This document shows positions 7,737 to 16,271 of a stretch of 36,804 nucleotides of DNA, piece after piece (position 1 is the first letter of the stretch; every line of letters starts with the position of its first letter). The DNA comes from Priestia aryabhattai (GTDB taxonomy: Bacteria; Bacillota; Bacilli; Bacillales; Bacillaceae_H), in the NCBI RefSeq assembly GCF_023715685.1, contig NZ_JAMBOQ010000017.1, positions 1 through 36,804 on the forward strand, in the 5' to 3' direction. The notes under the pieces were generated by a model. It saw only the letters and a list, made by a program, of their open reading frames with translations, made no database searches and had not been told where the DNA came from. Both the position numbers and the translations under genes were made by a program.

Positions 7737-8668
7737 TGATAATGTACCTTCCTTTCTCCAAGCTTAAATTGAAGAGCGGTAACCAGTAGAATACAGAAAA
7801 ACAAAATTGTAGCTTGAGCACTTGCAGAGCCAACATTATAGTTTACAAATGCATCTTTGTAGATCGAATAAACAATAACATTTGTAGAATCTGTAGGTCC
7901 GCCTTTTGTTAAAATATCAATTTGTCCAAACGTTTGAAATGCATTGATAAACGAAACGGTGATAATAAAAAACAGCGTTGGCGAAAGCATAGGAAGCGTA
8001 ATTTTACGGAGCTGATACCAATAGCTAACTCCAGCGATACGCGCATTCTCATACAGCTTTTCATCAATATTTTGCAAACCGCCAAGCAAAATTAAAAAGG
8101 TAAACCCAATGTTCATCCAAATGGTAGAGATAGACACAGCAATCAGTGCGTACTTAGGATCTAATAACCACTGCACGTCATGGATCCCTACAAGGTTTAA
8201 TACTTTATTGATAACACCGATTGTCGGATTATACATAAACATCCAAATCACAGAAGAAGCTGCTACGCTCATTCCCATCGTAGATGAAAACATTGTTCTG
8301 AAAAAACCAATTCCTTTCAGCTTTTCATTTGCGATTAGAGCTAGGAATAAGGCAATAATTAAGCCAATAGGCACTGTGTAGAGTACAAATAGAAAAGTGG
8401 CTTTCATACTTTGTAAGAAATTAGGATCTGTAAATAGATGTAAGAAATTTTGTAGTCCTACAAAATTTAAGGGATTTCCCTGTGTGTCTGTAATAAAAAG
8501 ACTTAAATATAAGGTCTTAATCATTGGGTAGAAAAGAAACACACTAAATAACAGTAATGATGGCAGTAAATAAGATAGTCCTACAATGATAGTAGGCATC
8601 GATTTTTTTTCTTTTGGGGTTGATGAAACAGAAACAGGTGAGTTTGCTGTTTTGGTAACAGCACTCAT
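7733..8668 (-). CDS. ugpA: Glycerol-3-phosphate ABC transporter permease UgpA
   Basis: A 311-residue permease subunit with a polar N-terminal tail of about 25 residues followed by six helices, beginning near IIVGLSYLLPSLLLF. The EAA loop reads YENARIAGVSYWYQLRKITL. It has the MalF/UgpA-type short form without a large periplasmic domain. It overlaps ugpC by 4 bp and ugpE by 4 bp, so the three genes are tightly coupled. Confidence 0.9.
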   Translation of the reverse strand: MSAVTKTANSPVSVSSTPKEKKSMPTIIVGLSYLLPSLLLFSVFLFYPMIKTLYLSLFITDTQGNPLNFVGLQNFLHLFTDPNFLQSMKATFLFVLYTVPIGLIIALFLALIANEKLKGIGFFRTMFSSTMGMSVAASSVIWMFMYNPTIGVINKVLNLVGIHDVQWLLDPKYALIAVSISTIWMNIGFTFLILLGGLQNIDEKLYENARIAGVSYWYQLRKITLPMLSPTLFFIITVSFINAFQTFGQIDILTKGGPTDSTNVIVYSIYKDAFVNYNVGSASAQATILFFCILLVTALQFKLGERKVHYQ

Positions 8669-9777
8669 ACAAATGCCCCCTTTACAGTTAAATCTTCACT
8701 TAATGGTTCGTAGTGCAAGCATGAACCTGTATCATCAAATAAAAACAGGTGTTTTGGATCAATAAAAATAGGAACTCGCTCTCCCACCTTTATACTCCAT
8801 TGACCGTTCCACTTAGCCATCCACTGCTTGTCCCCTATATGAAATGTAAGCAGGGTTTCCGTGCCTAGAATTTCTACATTATCTACCTCCACAATAAAAC
8901 TTGTATTGTCGTTTGTCGCAAGCTGAATATGCTCAGGTCTAACTCCAACCACAACTTCTTTTTCACCGTTAAGTGTACTGTGTGGTGTACTCATGCTAAT
9001 AGCTCTTCTATCTTCAAAAACTAGTAAGTTATTTTCTATAGAAACGTTTGATAAATTCATAGGGGGAGAACCTATAAAAGATGCTACAAACGTGTTCTTT
9101 GGTGCATTGTAAATATCGAGCGGACGTCCAACTTGTTGAATGTTTCCTCCATTTAGAATCATCATTCGATCTGCCATCGTCATCGCTTCCGTTTGATCAT
9201 GCGTGACATAAATCATCGTAATACCTAACTTACGCTGAATCTGGCGAATTTCTGACCTCATCTTCGCGCGCAGCTTCGCATCTAAGTTTGATAACGGCTC
9301 ATCCATCAAGCAAATAGGCGAATGAGTAACAATAGCACGTGCAAGCGCTACACGCTGACGCTGTCCTCCCGAAAGCTGTCTCGGCTTTCTCTTTAAATAT
9401 TCACTTAAACCAAGCATCTCTGCTGCTTCCCTGCAGCGTTTTTGCTGTTCTTGCTTTGAAATTTTCTTTGTATGCAGGCCAAAAAGAATATTTTGTTCCA
9501 CTGTCAAATGCGGATATAAGGCATAGTTTTGAAACACCATTGACAAATCGCGCTGACTTGGAAGCAGTTTATTTGCTTTTAAATCTCCAATTAGGAGCTC
9601 TCCCTGCGTGACTTCTTCTAATCCGGCAATCATTCGCAGCATTGTACTTTTTCCACATCCTGAAGGACCTACTAATACGAAAAACTCTCCCGGTTCAATT
9701 GTGACGTTAATATCTTGAATGACATTTGTTTTTTGATCGTATGACTTCCCAATGTTAACTAACTCTACTTTTTTCAT
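8665..9777 (-). CDS. ugpC: Glycerol-3-phosphate ABC transporter ATPase
   Basis: A 370-residue ATP-binding subunit of the MalK/UgpC group. It has Walker A GPSGCGKST, the Q-loop in MVFQNYALYPHLT, the signature LSGGQRQRVALARA, Walker B ICLMDEPLSNLD and the switch His in YVTHDQTEAM. After about residue 235 comes the C-terminal OB-fold (TOBE) regulatory domain, including VGVRPEHIQL. I chose ATG 9777, with AAAGGAG 8-9 bp upstream, over the ATG at 9801, which lies at the glpP stop. It follows glpP by 20 bp. ATPases of this type are sometimes shared with other sugar importers; whether that happens here cannot be seen. Confidence 0.9.
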   Translation of the reverse strand: MKKVELVNIGKSYDQKTNVIQDINVTIEPGEFFVLVGPSGCGKSTMLRMIAGLEEVTQGELLIGDLKANKLLPSQRDLSMVFQNYALYPHLTVEQNILFGLHTKKISKQEQQKRCREAAEMLGLSEYLKRKPRQLSGGQRQRVALARAIVTHSPICLMDEPLSNLDAKLRAKMRSEIRQIQRKLGITMIYVTHDQTEAMTMADRMMILNGGNIQQVGRPLDIYNAPKNTFVASFIGSPPMNLSNVSIENNLLVFEDRRAISMSTPHSTLNGEKEVVVGVRPEHIQLATNDNTSFIVEVDNVEILGTETLLTFHIGDKQWMAKWNGQWSIKVGERVPIFIDPKHLFLFDDTGSCLHYEPLSEDLTVKGAFV

Positions 9778-9797
9778 TAAAAACGCTCCTTTCTCTC

Positions 9798-10376
9798 TCA
9801 TTCATATTTTTTCCATAACCATGATTTCCCTGTAGAAACTGCCGTAGCTCCTGCTTTTAAAGCAGCTTGGATATGGCTTTCATTTTGAATGAGTCCACCT
9901 GTAATAATAGGGATACTTGTTTTTTTAACCACTTTCTCTATCATCTCCGGAATTAATCCTGGCATTAGTTCTAATGCATCCGGTTTAATATCTTGAACGG
10001 TTTTCAACCCTTGTGCTACTGCGTCTGTATCAACTAAAAACAGCCGCTGAATAGCAACCAGTCCTTCCTGCTTTGCGTAATTAATGAGTGAACTTTTAGT
10101 GGTTACGATACCTTTAGGCTTTACAAACTTAGCAAGGAATTTAAGCCCTTCTCGGTCATAGCTAATCCCTGGAATTTTTTCAACGTGTAAAAAAACCGTT
10201 CGATTATGCTGTTTGAGTAAATCTACATAGCGTTTAATAACACTAATATTGCCCGTTAATAAAAAGGCGGCCTGGATCTCTGTTTCTAAAAATTGTTCTA
10301 AATTTTTTGGGCTTTTAATGGATGCAATCAAGCGTTCTTGTCCAAGCTGTTGTAAGAAATCTGCTTCCTTATTCAA
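9798..10376 (-). CDS. glpP: Glycerol-3-phosphate responsive antiterminator
   Basis: A 192-residue protein of the GlpP family, an RNA-binding regulator that in B. subtilis responds to glycerol-3-phosphate by preventing termination in glp leader RNAs. Landmarks are KSPKNLEQFL, FLLTGNI, FLHVEKIPGISYDREGLKF, ALELMPGLIPEMI and PIITGGLIQ, a TIM-barrel phosphate-binding layout. The start is TTG at 10376, with AAAGGAAGG well placed. It is the first gene of the ugp operon and is preceded by a strong terminator in its own leader (10406-10455). This suggests that it controls the operon it sits in. Confidence 0.92.
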   Translation of the reverse strand: MNKEADFLQQLGQERLIASIKSPKNLEQFLETEIQAAFLLTGNISVIKRYVDLLKQHNRTVFLHVEKIPGISYDREGLKFLAKFVKPKGIVTTKSSLINYAKQEGLVAIQRLFLVDTDAVAQGLKTVQDIKPDALELMPGLIPEMIEKVVKKTSIPIITGGLIQNESHIQAALKAGATAVSTGKSWLWKKYE

Positions 10377-10405
10377 AACGATGCCTTCCTTTCATTCACA
10401 AAAAG

Positions 10406-10455
10406 ACCACAAAAAACGTATAGGGTATTGATATAGACCTATTGTTTTTTGTGGT
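10406..10455 (-). promoter_or_regulatory. Leader terminator/attenuator before glpP
   Basis: Perfect 12-bp stem ACCACAAAAAAC / GTTTTTTGTGGT (10406-10417 and 10444-10455) with a further ATAGG / CCTAT pair inside, then CTTTTTG on the minus strand. It lies 30 bp upstream of the glpP start codon and has no gene in front of it to terminate. It therefore looks like a conditional terminator in the untranslated leader. GlpP is known to act on such leaders of glp genes, so self-control of this operon is the natural inference. Confidence 0.75.
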
Positions 10456-10593
10456 TTCTCAATTTCATAACCTTAGTAACTATTCACTTATCGTTCACAT
10501 GTTCTATAATAATGGGTATTTATGAAGGAAATATAAAGAAGCTGTTGAGTTTTGTAAAAAAAACGTATCGTTCCTGTAAATCGCCTAAAAATC

Positions 10594-10619
10594 AAAAAAC
10601 CGTTGATTTCTCAACGGCT
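10594..10619 (-). terminator. Terminator after bioB
   Basis: Stem CCGTTGA / TCAACGG (10600-10606 and 10611-10617) with a GAAA-type tetraloop, followed by TTTTTTG on the minus strand. It begins 2 bp after the bioB stop. Confidence 0.88.
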
Positions 10620-11615
10620 TCACAGTGCACATTCTTCAATTTCAAATCCTAAATCTTCAATTAATCCCCAGTCAGCTGTAGGTTCTTGCCCTTGAGTCGT
10701 TAAATAATCACCTACAAAAATTGAGTTTGCAGCAAACAAACCAAGCGGCTGAAGTGATCTGAGGTTAACTTCTCTGCCTCCTGAAATTCGAATTTCTTTG
10801 GTTGGATTTACAAAACGCATCATCGCTAACAGCTTTAAACATTGCATTGGCTTTAACGCCTTTTTGTCTTCTAAAGGCGTTCCTGGAACAGCAACAAGAA
10901 AGTTGCACGGAATAGAATCTGCATCTAATTTTTTAATTTGGAAAGCTAGTTCAACGGCTTGTTCATTTGTCTCGCCCATTCCAAAAATCGCACCGGAACA
11001 AGGTGACAAACCTGCTTTTTTAGATATAGTAACCGTATCGACTCGATCTTCATAGCCATGCGTAGAACAAATATTGTCATAGTTATCAGCGTGGGTATTT
11101 AAATTATGATTATAGCGATGAACACCCGCCTCGACTAGTTCGTGTGCTTGATCATCTGTTAAAAACCCTAGACAGGCACAGATTTTCAAGTCTGTCTTTT
11201 GACGAATTTCTTTTACCGCTCCCACTACGTGCGCTACTTCTTTATCAGTAGGGCGGCGGCCTGACGCCACGATACAATATGTACCCGCTTTTCTTTTTTG
11301 AGCTTCAAAGGCACCTTCTACAATTTTCTCTTTTGTTAACCACGCATACTTATTAATCGGCGCTTCTGATACAATCGACTGCGAACAATATCCACAGTCT
11401 TCTGGGCATAAACCTGATTTGGTGTTAATAATCATATTAAGCTTTACTTTTTTTCCATAATGATGATGACGAATTAAATACGCGGCATTCATGACCTCTA
11501 ACACTTCCTCATCCGGTACATGAAGAAGTTGAAGTGCTTCGTTATATGTAATTTCTTTCCCTTTAATAATGGACTGAGCAAGTGCTTTCCAATCTCTTAA
11601 ACTTGTGGTTTCCAT
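10620..11615 (-). CDS. bioB: Biotin synthase
   Basis: A 331-residue radical-SAM enzyme that inserts sulfur into dethiobiotin to make biotin. The [4Fe-4S] motif CPEDCGYC (C70, C74, C77) follows LNMIINTKSG. The second cluster site and substrate region show SGRRPTDKEV, CACLGFLTD, YNHNLNTH and IRISGGREVNLR. The length is normal. ATG start behind TGGAGGGGAA. No other biotin genes are beside it, so it is a stand-alone copy in this window. A BirA-like inverted repeat lies just upstream (11631-11661). Confidence 0.96.
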   Translation of the reverse strand: METTSLRDWKALAQSIIKGKEITYNEALQLLHVPDEEVLEVMNAAYLIRHHHYGKKVKLNMIINTKSGLCPEDCGYCSQSIVSEAPINKYAWLTKEKIVEGAFEAQKRKAGTYCIVASGRRPTDKEVAHVVGAVKEIRQKTDLKICACLGFLTDDQAHELVEAGVHRYNHNLNTHADNYDNICSTHGYEDRVDTVTISKKAGLSPCSGAIFGMGETNEQAVELAFQIKKLDADSIPCNFLVAVPGTPLEDKKALKPMQCLKLLAMMRFVNPTKEIRISGGREVNLRSLQPLGLFAANSIFVGDYLTTQGQEPTADWGLIEDLGFEIEECAL

Positions 11616-11630
11616 CGATTCCCCTCCATT

Positions 11631-11661
11631 AAGTAAACTTATAAAAATATAAAGTTAACAA
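11631..11661 (-). promoter_or_regulatory. Probable BirA operator before bioB
   Basis: Minus strand: TTGTTAAC (11654-11661), 15 nt, then GTTTACTT (11631-11638), an imperfect inverted repeat with the arrangement of Bacillus BirA boxes. It directly follows a TATAAT hexamer (11661-11666). The -35 for that hexamer is poor; a TTGACA at 11696-11701 is too far from it. The exact promoter is therefore uncertain. Confidence 0.5.
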
Positions 11662-11725
11662 TTATAACTAAAAGTTACCATTACTTCTCCTTTTATGTCA
11701 ACACTGTATAATTAATAGTTAACTA

Positions 11726-11761
11726 AAAAAGCCACTTCTTATGATACTGAAGTGGCTTTTT
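11726..11761 (-). terminator. Terminator after the alpha-galactosidase gene
   Basis: Stem GCCACTTC / GAAGTGGC with flanking A and T runs (11731-11738 and 11749-11756), just after the alpha-galactosidase stop. It is symmetric and could work in both directions. Confidence 0.88.
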
Positions 11762-11763
11762 GC

Positions 11764-13989
11764 TTATTGAGCTTGCAGTGTGTAAATAACCGATACAAAG
11801 TCTCCAGATTTTTCATCATATGCTTCAACACCCGGATATTCATGAGTTAGAGCAATCCCTGCATACATGAGCTCATCTCCATAAGCTGTTTGGTCTGTTT
11901 CCATCACTGTATATTCGTAATCAGGATGAAGCCCTTTTAACTCAATGCGTTCATAAGAAGGATTTGGTCTAGCTAATACTTGATAATAACCGATGATTGC
12001 CTGTTTTTGATCGGATGAAACAACCATCCAGCTCGTCATATTTCCATCTTGTTCAAACGGACTTTTTAAACGATAGAATATGCCATTTTGAATAAGAGAT
12101 CGGTGTTTTTTATAATAATGAATTTGTTTTTTTACCGTTTCTTTTTCATCTTCTGTCATCAGCGTAACATCTAACTCATAACCAAATGCGCCAAAATACG
12201 CAACGTCTCCTCTTGTTTCTAGACTTGTTACTCTGCGTACTTGATGATTTGGTACGGCTGATACGTGTGCTCCCATTGAACTGATCGGATAGGCAAAAGA
12301 CGTGCCGTACTGAATTTTCAAACGTTCAACCGCGTCCGTATTATCGCTCGTCCAAGCCTGAGGAGCATAATAAAGCATTCCCGGATCAAATCTGGCGCCC
12401 CCGCTTGCACATGATTCAAATAAGATATCCGGAAACTTCCTTGTTAGTCGCTCATACAAATCATACACACCTAAAATATAGCGATATACTACTTCAAACT
12501 GACGATTCGCGGGCAGCCCAACAGATCCAATCTCCGTTATATTTCGATTCATATCCCATTTTATATAAGAGATAGGTGCTTCACTTAAAATAGCTTCCAT
12601 TCGTTCATAGATATAATTCACTACTTCTTCTCGTGAAAAATCAAGCACATATTGATTTCGTCCATGAGACTGATGACGATTTGGCACATGAATCAACCAA
12701 TCTGGATGCTTTTCATACAAGTTGCTTTGCTTTGAAATCATTTCAGGTTCAAACCATAATCCAAAGTCCATACCTAAATCCGTTACTTTTTGAGCCAATG
12801 ACTTCATACCGCCCGGAAGCTTATTTTCATCTACAAACCAGTCTCCAAGAGAAGTTGTATCATCATTACGTTTACCGAACCAGCCGTCATCCAATACAAA
12901 AAGTTCAACGCCTAGCTTTTGTGCTTCTTTGGCAATATGTACAATTTTCTCTTCGTTAAAATCAAAATACGTAGCTTCCCAGTTATTAATTAAAACTGGT
13001 CGCTCCAAATCCCGCCATTTTCCTCTAGCGAGACGCTTGCGATAAAGCTCATGATACTCTTGGCTAAGGCCGTTTAGCCCGCTATTTGAATAAGCCAGTA
13101 CTAGTTCTGGTGATTGAAAGGTTTGTCCACTTTCTAGTCGCCACTGAAAATCAAAAGGATGAATGCCCATCGTTATTCTTGATACATTATAATGATCTAC
13201 TTCCACTTGTCCAAGAAAGTTTCCGCTGTATACAAGACTAAAACCATACGCTTCTCCACTGTGTTCAGTTGCAGCTGGATTCTTTAAAATTAAAAATGGG
13301 TTTTGCTGACTGCTGCTTGTACCTCTCGCACTAGAAATACTTTGAATACCCGGCTGAAGCATTCGTGTTTTAACATGTCTTTCTCGAATCCAAGCACCGG
13401 AAAGCTGAACCATTTCATAATTTGATGTGGGCAAATCAATACTGCCGCTCATGATACGTAAAATATCGACTGGTTCTTCTCCCCCATGTTCAAACCGTGC
13501 ATGACGCGTGATAATATTTCGGTCTTCGTAAACGGTATACGTTAAAATAAGTGATACGCTGAGCAATTTATCAATCAGTTCAACTTCTACACTTGTTGCT
13601 TCACTATTTTCTTCTACATACGTAGCAGGTAAGCCGTTTAATGGCTTTTTACCTTCGTAAATTTTATGGTTATCGTATTCAAAATTTGTGATTCGGCTTC
13701 CATTTTGCTGAAGAAGTTGATAGGCTGGCTCTCTGAAGTCTGTTGTTCCATAAGAAGGATACTCTTGTTTGATTGTTTCAAGAGAAAATGCTAGTTCTCC
13801 TTCATATACCGAAGCGCTAGCTCCTCTTGTTTCTACACGTAAAAAATGCTGAAAAGATGAACGGTGCTTAAGCTTTTTTCCATAGTACAAGTGACCGAGC
13901 TGCCCGTTTCTCAAAACTGAAAAGATATAACTTACATCGCGTCCTTGTAGGTGAAATTCCTTTGTACGTTCATTAAATAAGATTCCCAC
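11764..13989 (-). CDS. Alpha-galactosidase (GH36)
   Basis: A 741-residue cytoplasmic alpha-galactosidase of the large bacterial GH36 type; it hydrolyses melibiose and raffinose-type sugars. There is no signal peptide. An N-terminal beta-sandwich fills about 1-330 and a TIM barrel about 330-650. The nucleophile is D479 in IKWDMNRN and the acid/base is D549 in WTSDNTD. Binding motifs VLDDGWFGKR, LWFEPEMIS and SCASGGARFD are present. The length equals the well-studied Geobacillus enzymes. The start is GTG behind GAGGAGAGGG. It follows the short alpha-galactosidase-like gene by 19 bp and ends in a terminator. I see no raffinose or melibiose transporter in the window. Confidence 0.95.
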   Translation of the reverse strand: MGILFNERTKEFHLQGRDVSYIFSVLRNGQLGHLYYGKKLKHRSSFQHFLRVETRGASASVYEGELAFSLETIKQEYPSYGTTDFREPAYQLLQQNGSRITNFEYDNHKIYEGKKPLNGLPATYVEENSEATSVEVELIDKLLSVSLILTYTVYEDRNIITRHARFEHGGEEPVDILRIMSGSIDLPTSNYEMVQLSGAWIRERHVKTRMLQPGIQSISSARGTSSSQQNPFLILKNPAATEHSGEAYGFSLVYSGNFLGQVEVDHYNVSRITMGIHPFDFQWRLESGQTFQSPELVLAYSNSGLNGLSQEYHELYRKRLARGKWRDLERPVLINNWEATYFDFNEEKIVHIAKEAQKLGVELFVLDDGWFGKRNDDTTSLGDWFVDENKLPGGMKSLAQKVTDLGMDFGLWFEPEMISKQSNLYEKHPDWLIHVPNRHQSHGRNQYVLDFSREEVVNYIYERMEAILSEAPISYIKWDMNRNITEIGSVGLPANRQFEVVYRYILGVYDLYERLTRKFPDILFESCASGGARFDPGMLYYAPQAWTSDNTDAVERLKIQYGTSFAYPISSMGAHVSAVPNHQVRRVTSLETRGDVAYFGAFGYELDVTLMTEDEKETVKKQIHYYKKHRSLIQNGIFYRLKSPFEQDGNMTSWMVVSSDQKQAIIGYYQVLARPNPSYERIELKGLHPDYEYTVMETDQTAYGDELMYAGIALTHEYPGVEAYDEKSGDFVSVIYTLQAQ

Positions 13990-14008
13990 TTTATCCCTCT
14001 CCTCACCA

Positions 14009-14545
14009 TCAAATATCTAACGAGACATTTCCTCGTTCGTCTATTGCCGTTGCATGCTCAAAAGTAGATGCTAGATTAATCTCTTTTCTCTCATACCATT
14101 TCGCTAAATCTTTGAATAGCTCTTCTGTTTCAACCATTCTTGTATCTACTCGCAGTTCAGTTTCGTAGCTATGAAGAGACCAAGTGCTTTCACTAAATAA
14201 GGTCATCTCTACATCTAGACACATTTCTTTCCAATTGGGAGCACACCGAATAGGATGAAGTATATCTGAACATGCAATGGTGTAGCGGTTAGAACCATTC
14301 TTATTCATAAAACAATGAACTGAAGAGGTACTCACATCGCCCTTACTAGTTTGTAAAAATTTACATAGTTGGATATCTAACAACGGAACGCTCCATTTTA
14401 ATTCCATTTTTGGAAGAATTCTTTTTTTAATCGACTTGACCGTTAATTTAATAAAATAAACACCATCTTTTTTTGTTTCATCCAATACAACATGCACACC
14501 TGGTTCCTTGTTTATCTCCAAGTTTATATAGGGTGTAGCAATCAC
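14009..14545 (-). CDS. Isolated N-terminal domain of an alpha-galactosidase-like protein, probably a remnant
   Basis: 178 residues from the GTG at 14545, which has AAGGAG 9 bp upstream. A longer frame from TTG 14608 would run through the likely -35/-10 region. The pattern MELKWSVPLLDIQ, then SSVHCFMNKNGSNRYTIACSDILHPI, ETELRVDTR and DLAKWYE resembles the N-terminal beta domain of a second type of bacterial alpha-galactosidase, in which the catalytic barrel normally follows KWYE. Here the protein ends about 25 residues later with an unrelated tail. The simplest reading is an internal deletion that removed the barrel. A stand-alone binding domain is possible. The likeness is from memory, so confidence in the family is moderate. 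It is transcribed with the full GH36 gene. Confidence 0.55.
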   Translation of the reverse strand: MIATPYINLEINKEPGVHVVLDETKKDGVYFIKLTVKSIKKRILPKMELKWSVPLLDIQLCKFLQTSKGDVSTSSVHCFMNKNGSNRYTIACSDILHPIRCAPNWKEMCLDVEMTLFSESTWSLHSYETELRVDTRMVETEELFKDLAKWYERKEINLASTFEHATAIDERGNVSLDI

Positions 14546-14567
14546 TTCCTTCATCTCCTTCATCATC

Positions 14568-14608
14568 ATTATAAGTTTATACACCCGCAAAAATGTAACC
14601 GCATTCAA
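14568..14608 (-). promoter_or_regulatory. Candidate promoter with cre-like (CcpA) site for the alpha-galactosidase operon
   Basis: At 14593-14608 the minus strand reads TTGAATGCGGTTACAT, which fits the cre consensus WTGNNARCGNWWWCAW with one mismatch. It overlaps a TTACAT hexamer (14593-14598); TATAAT lies at 14568-14573 with a long 19-nt spacer. The start would fall near 14561, just before the ribosome site of the first gene. Glucose repression of galactoside use would make sense. Confidence 0.5.
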
Positions 14609-14874
14609 AAGTTTGTTTTCATATTTATTGCAAGTAGATCACATTAATCGAAGCTTTTTTACTTTCTTTCATTTTATGTAAAATGTTTTCTAGACTCAAT
14701 GGTAAAAATCAAAGTGAAAAAAAGCATTTTTTTGCTTTATCTAGTAATCAGTTAACCGCTCTTTATCTCTTAGTGCGCAATTTTCTCTTCTTTTTCAAAA
14801 AAAGAGGACAAATCTAATAATATAGTATAATAATAAATATTGCAGAATGATTATACATAGAAAGGATGACAAAT

Positions 14875-16188
14875 ATGAATCATGAACCTTCTCTTCTTAA
14901 ACAACTAAAATTATGGCATATCGTCGTGATAGGATTAGGCTACATGGCACCCATGGCCGTTTTTGATACATTTGGCATTGTGACTGAATCAACGGATGGA
15001 CATGTTTCAGGCGCTTATGCATTCACGTTGATTGCTATTTTATTCACAGCCATTAGTTACGGAAAAATGGTAAAAGCTTTTCCCGGAGCTGGTTCTTCTT
15101 ATACATACGCACAGCAAGTAATGAATCCAAGCGTCGGTTTTTTGGTAGGATGGACGGCTCTTCTTGATTATCTATTTCTACCGATGATTAGTGCACTTTT
15201 GACAAATATTTACCTAAGCTCTCTGTTTCCAGGTGTTCCAAAAGCCATATGGATTATCAGCTTTGTTGTCATCATGACCATAATGAATATTTTTAGCGTT
15301 CATTTAACCGTTTCTTTTGGTACGCTATTAGTTGCTTTTCAAATTTTAGTCGCTATTATCTTTATTATTTTAAGTGCTACAACTCAAGGGGAAGAGTTAT
15401 CATTTAAACCGTTTATAAGTGAATCGGCCTCTGTATCTCTGTTATTAAACGGAGCGGCCATTTTATGCTTTTCTTTTTTAGGGTTTGATGCCGTAACTAC
15501 CATGGCCGAAGAAACACTTAAGCCTGAGAAAACGATTCCTAAAGGAATTCTCATTGTTGCATGTACGGGAGGCGCCTTATTTATCACGGTTTCTTACTTT
15601 GCTCAGCTTCTTTTCCCTTCAGCTTCTTTGTTTCATGATTTAGAAGGTGCATCGGCGGAAATCGCTTATAAAATTGGCGGCCAGCCTTTTCAATCTATTT
15701 TTGTAGCAGCGGCCTTGACTTCAACTATTGCTTCTGGGCTTGTCTCACATATGAGTGCATCAAGACTTCTCTATGCAATTGGGAAAGATGGTTATCTGCC
15801 GCGGGGAATTTTTGGCTATATTCATCCTAAAACAAAGACGCCTATTTGGAACGTGGTGATTATTGGTGGTCTCTCTTTAATTTCACTAGGTCTATCTCTT
15901 GAAAAAGCTACCTCTTTAATTAATTTTGGTGCTTTAATTGCGTTCAGTTCAGTGAACATAGCGGTTTTTATCCATTATTTTATTCATCAAAACAAGCGAT
16001 CCTTCAGTGGATGCATTTCATATGTACTTATGCCTTTACTTGGCAGTTTATTTTTGTTTTTTATGTGGCTTAACTTAGAAAGAACATCCTTATTTATCGG
16101 TATCGTATGGATTATAACCGGAATTATTTATTTACTGATTGCCAGACGAAAAAATACTATTACCATTCCTACTTTTCATTTTGATTAA
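14875..16188 (+). CDS. APC-family permease, PuuP-like putrescine or amino-acid importer
   Basis: A 437-residue transporter with about 12 helices. It resembles E. coli PuuP over most of its length: AVFDTFGIVTESTDGHVSG, FPGAGSSYTYAQQVMNP, GWTALLDYLFLPMI, LCFSFLGFDAVTTMAEET, SHMSASRLLYAIGKDGYLP and the C-terminal LNLERTSL. PuuP imports putrescine; the substrate here may instead be an amino acid. I chose the ATG at 14875, preceded by AAAGGA at 8 bp, over an ATG 9 bp upstream that overlaps that site. A TATAAT-rich stretch near 14820 may be its promoter. It is divergent from the galactosidase genes and stands alone, ending at a terminator shared with the opposite strand. Confidence 0.85.
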   Translation: MNHEPSLLKQLKLWHIVVIGLGYMAPMAVFDTFGIVTESTDGHVSGAYAFTLIAILFTAISYGKMVKAFPGAGSSYTYAQQVMNPSVGFLVGWTALLDYLFLPMISALLTNIYLSSLFPGVPKAIWIISFVVIMTIMNIFSVHLTVSFGTLLVAFQILVAIIFIILSATTQGEELSFKPFISESASVSLLLNGAAILCFSFLGFDAVTTMAEETLKPEKTIPKGILIVACTGGALFITVSYFAQLLFPSASLFHDLEGASAEIAYKIGGQPFQSIFVAAALTSTIASGLVSHMSASRLLYAIGKDGYLPRGIFGYIHPKTKTPIWNVVIIGGLSLISLGLSLEKATSLINFGALIAFSSVNIAVFIHYFIHQNKRSFSGCISYVLMPLLGSLFLFFMWLNLERTSLFIGIVWIITGIIYLLIARRKNTITIPTFHFD

Positions 16189-16236
16189 GGAAATAGACTT
16201 AGCATACCTCGACATATTTCCCCAGAAATAATGTCG

Positions 16237-16271
16237 AAAAAAAGAAGCACAATGATGCGCTTCTTTTTTTT
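16237..16271. terminator. Bidirectional terminator
   Basis: A-run plus GAAGC (ending 16248), a 10-nt loop, then GCTTC plus a T run (16259-16270). It ends the permease gene on the plus strand and the EcsC-family gene on the minus strand, whose stop codon lies in it. Confidence 0.88.

Noticed and set aside
10485..10500. cre site before glpP
   Set aside because: Only the left part fits (ATGTGAACGATAA); the last three positions do not. Kept only as a weak note.
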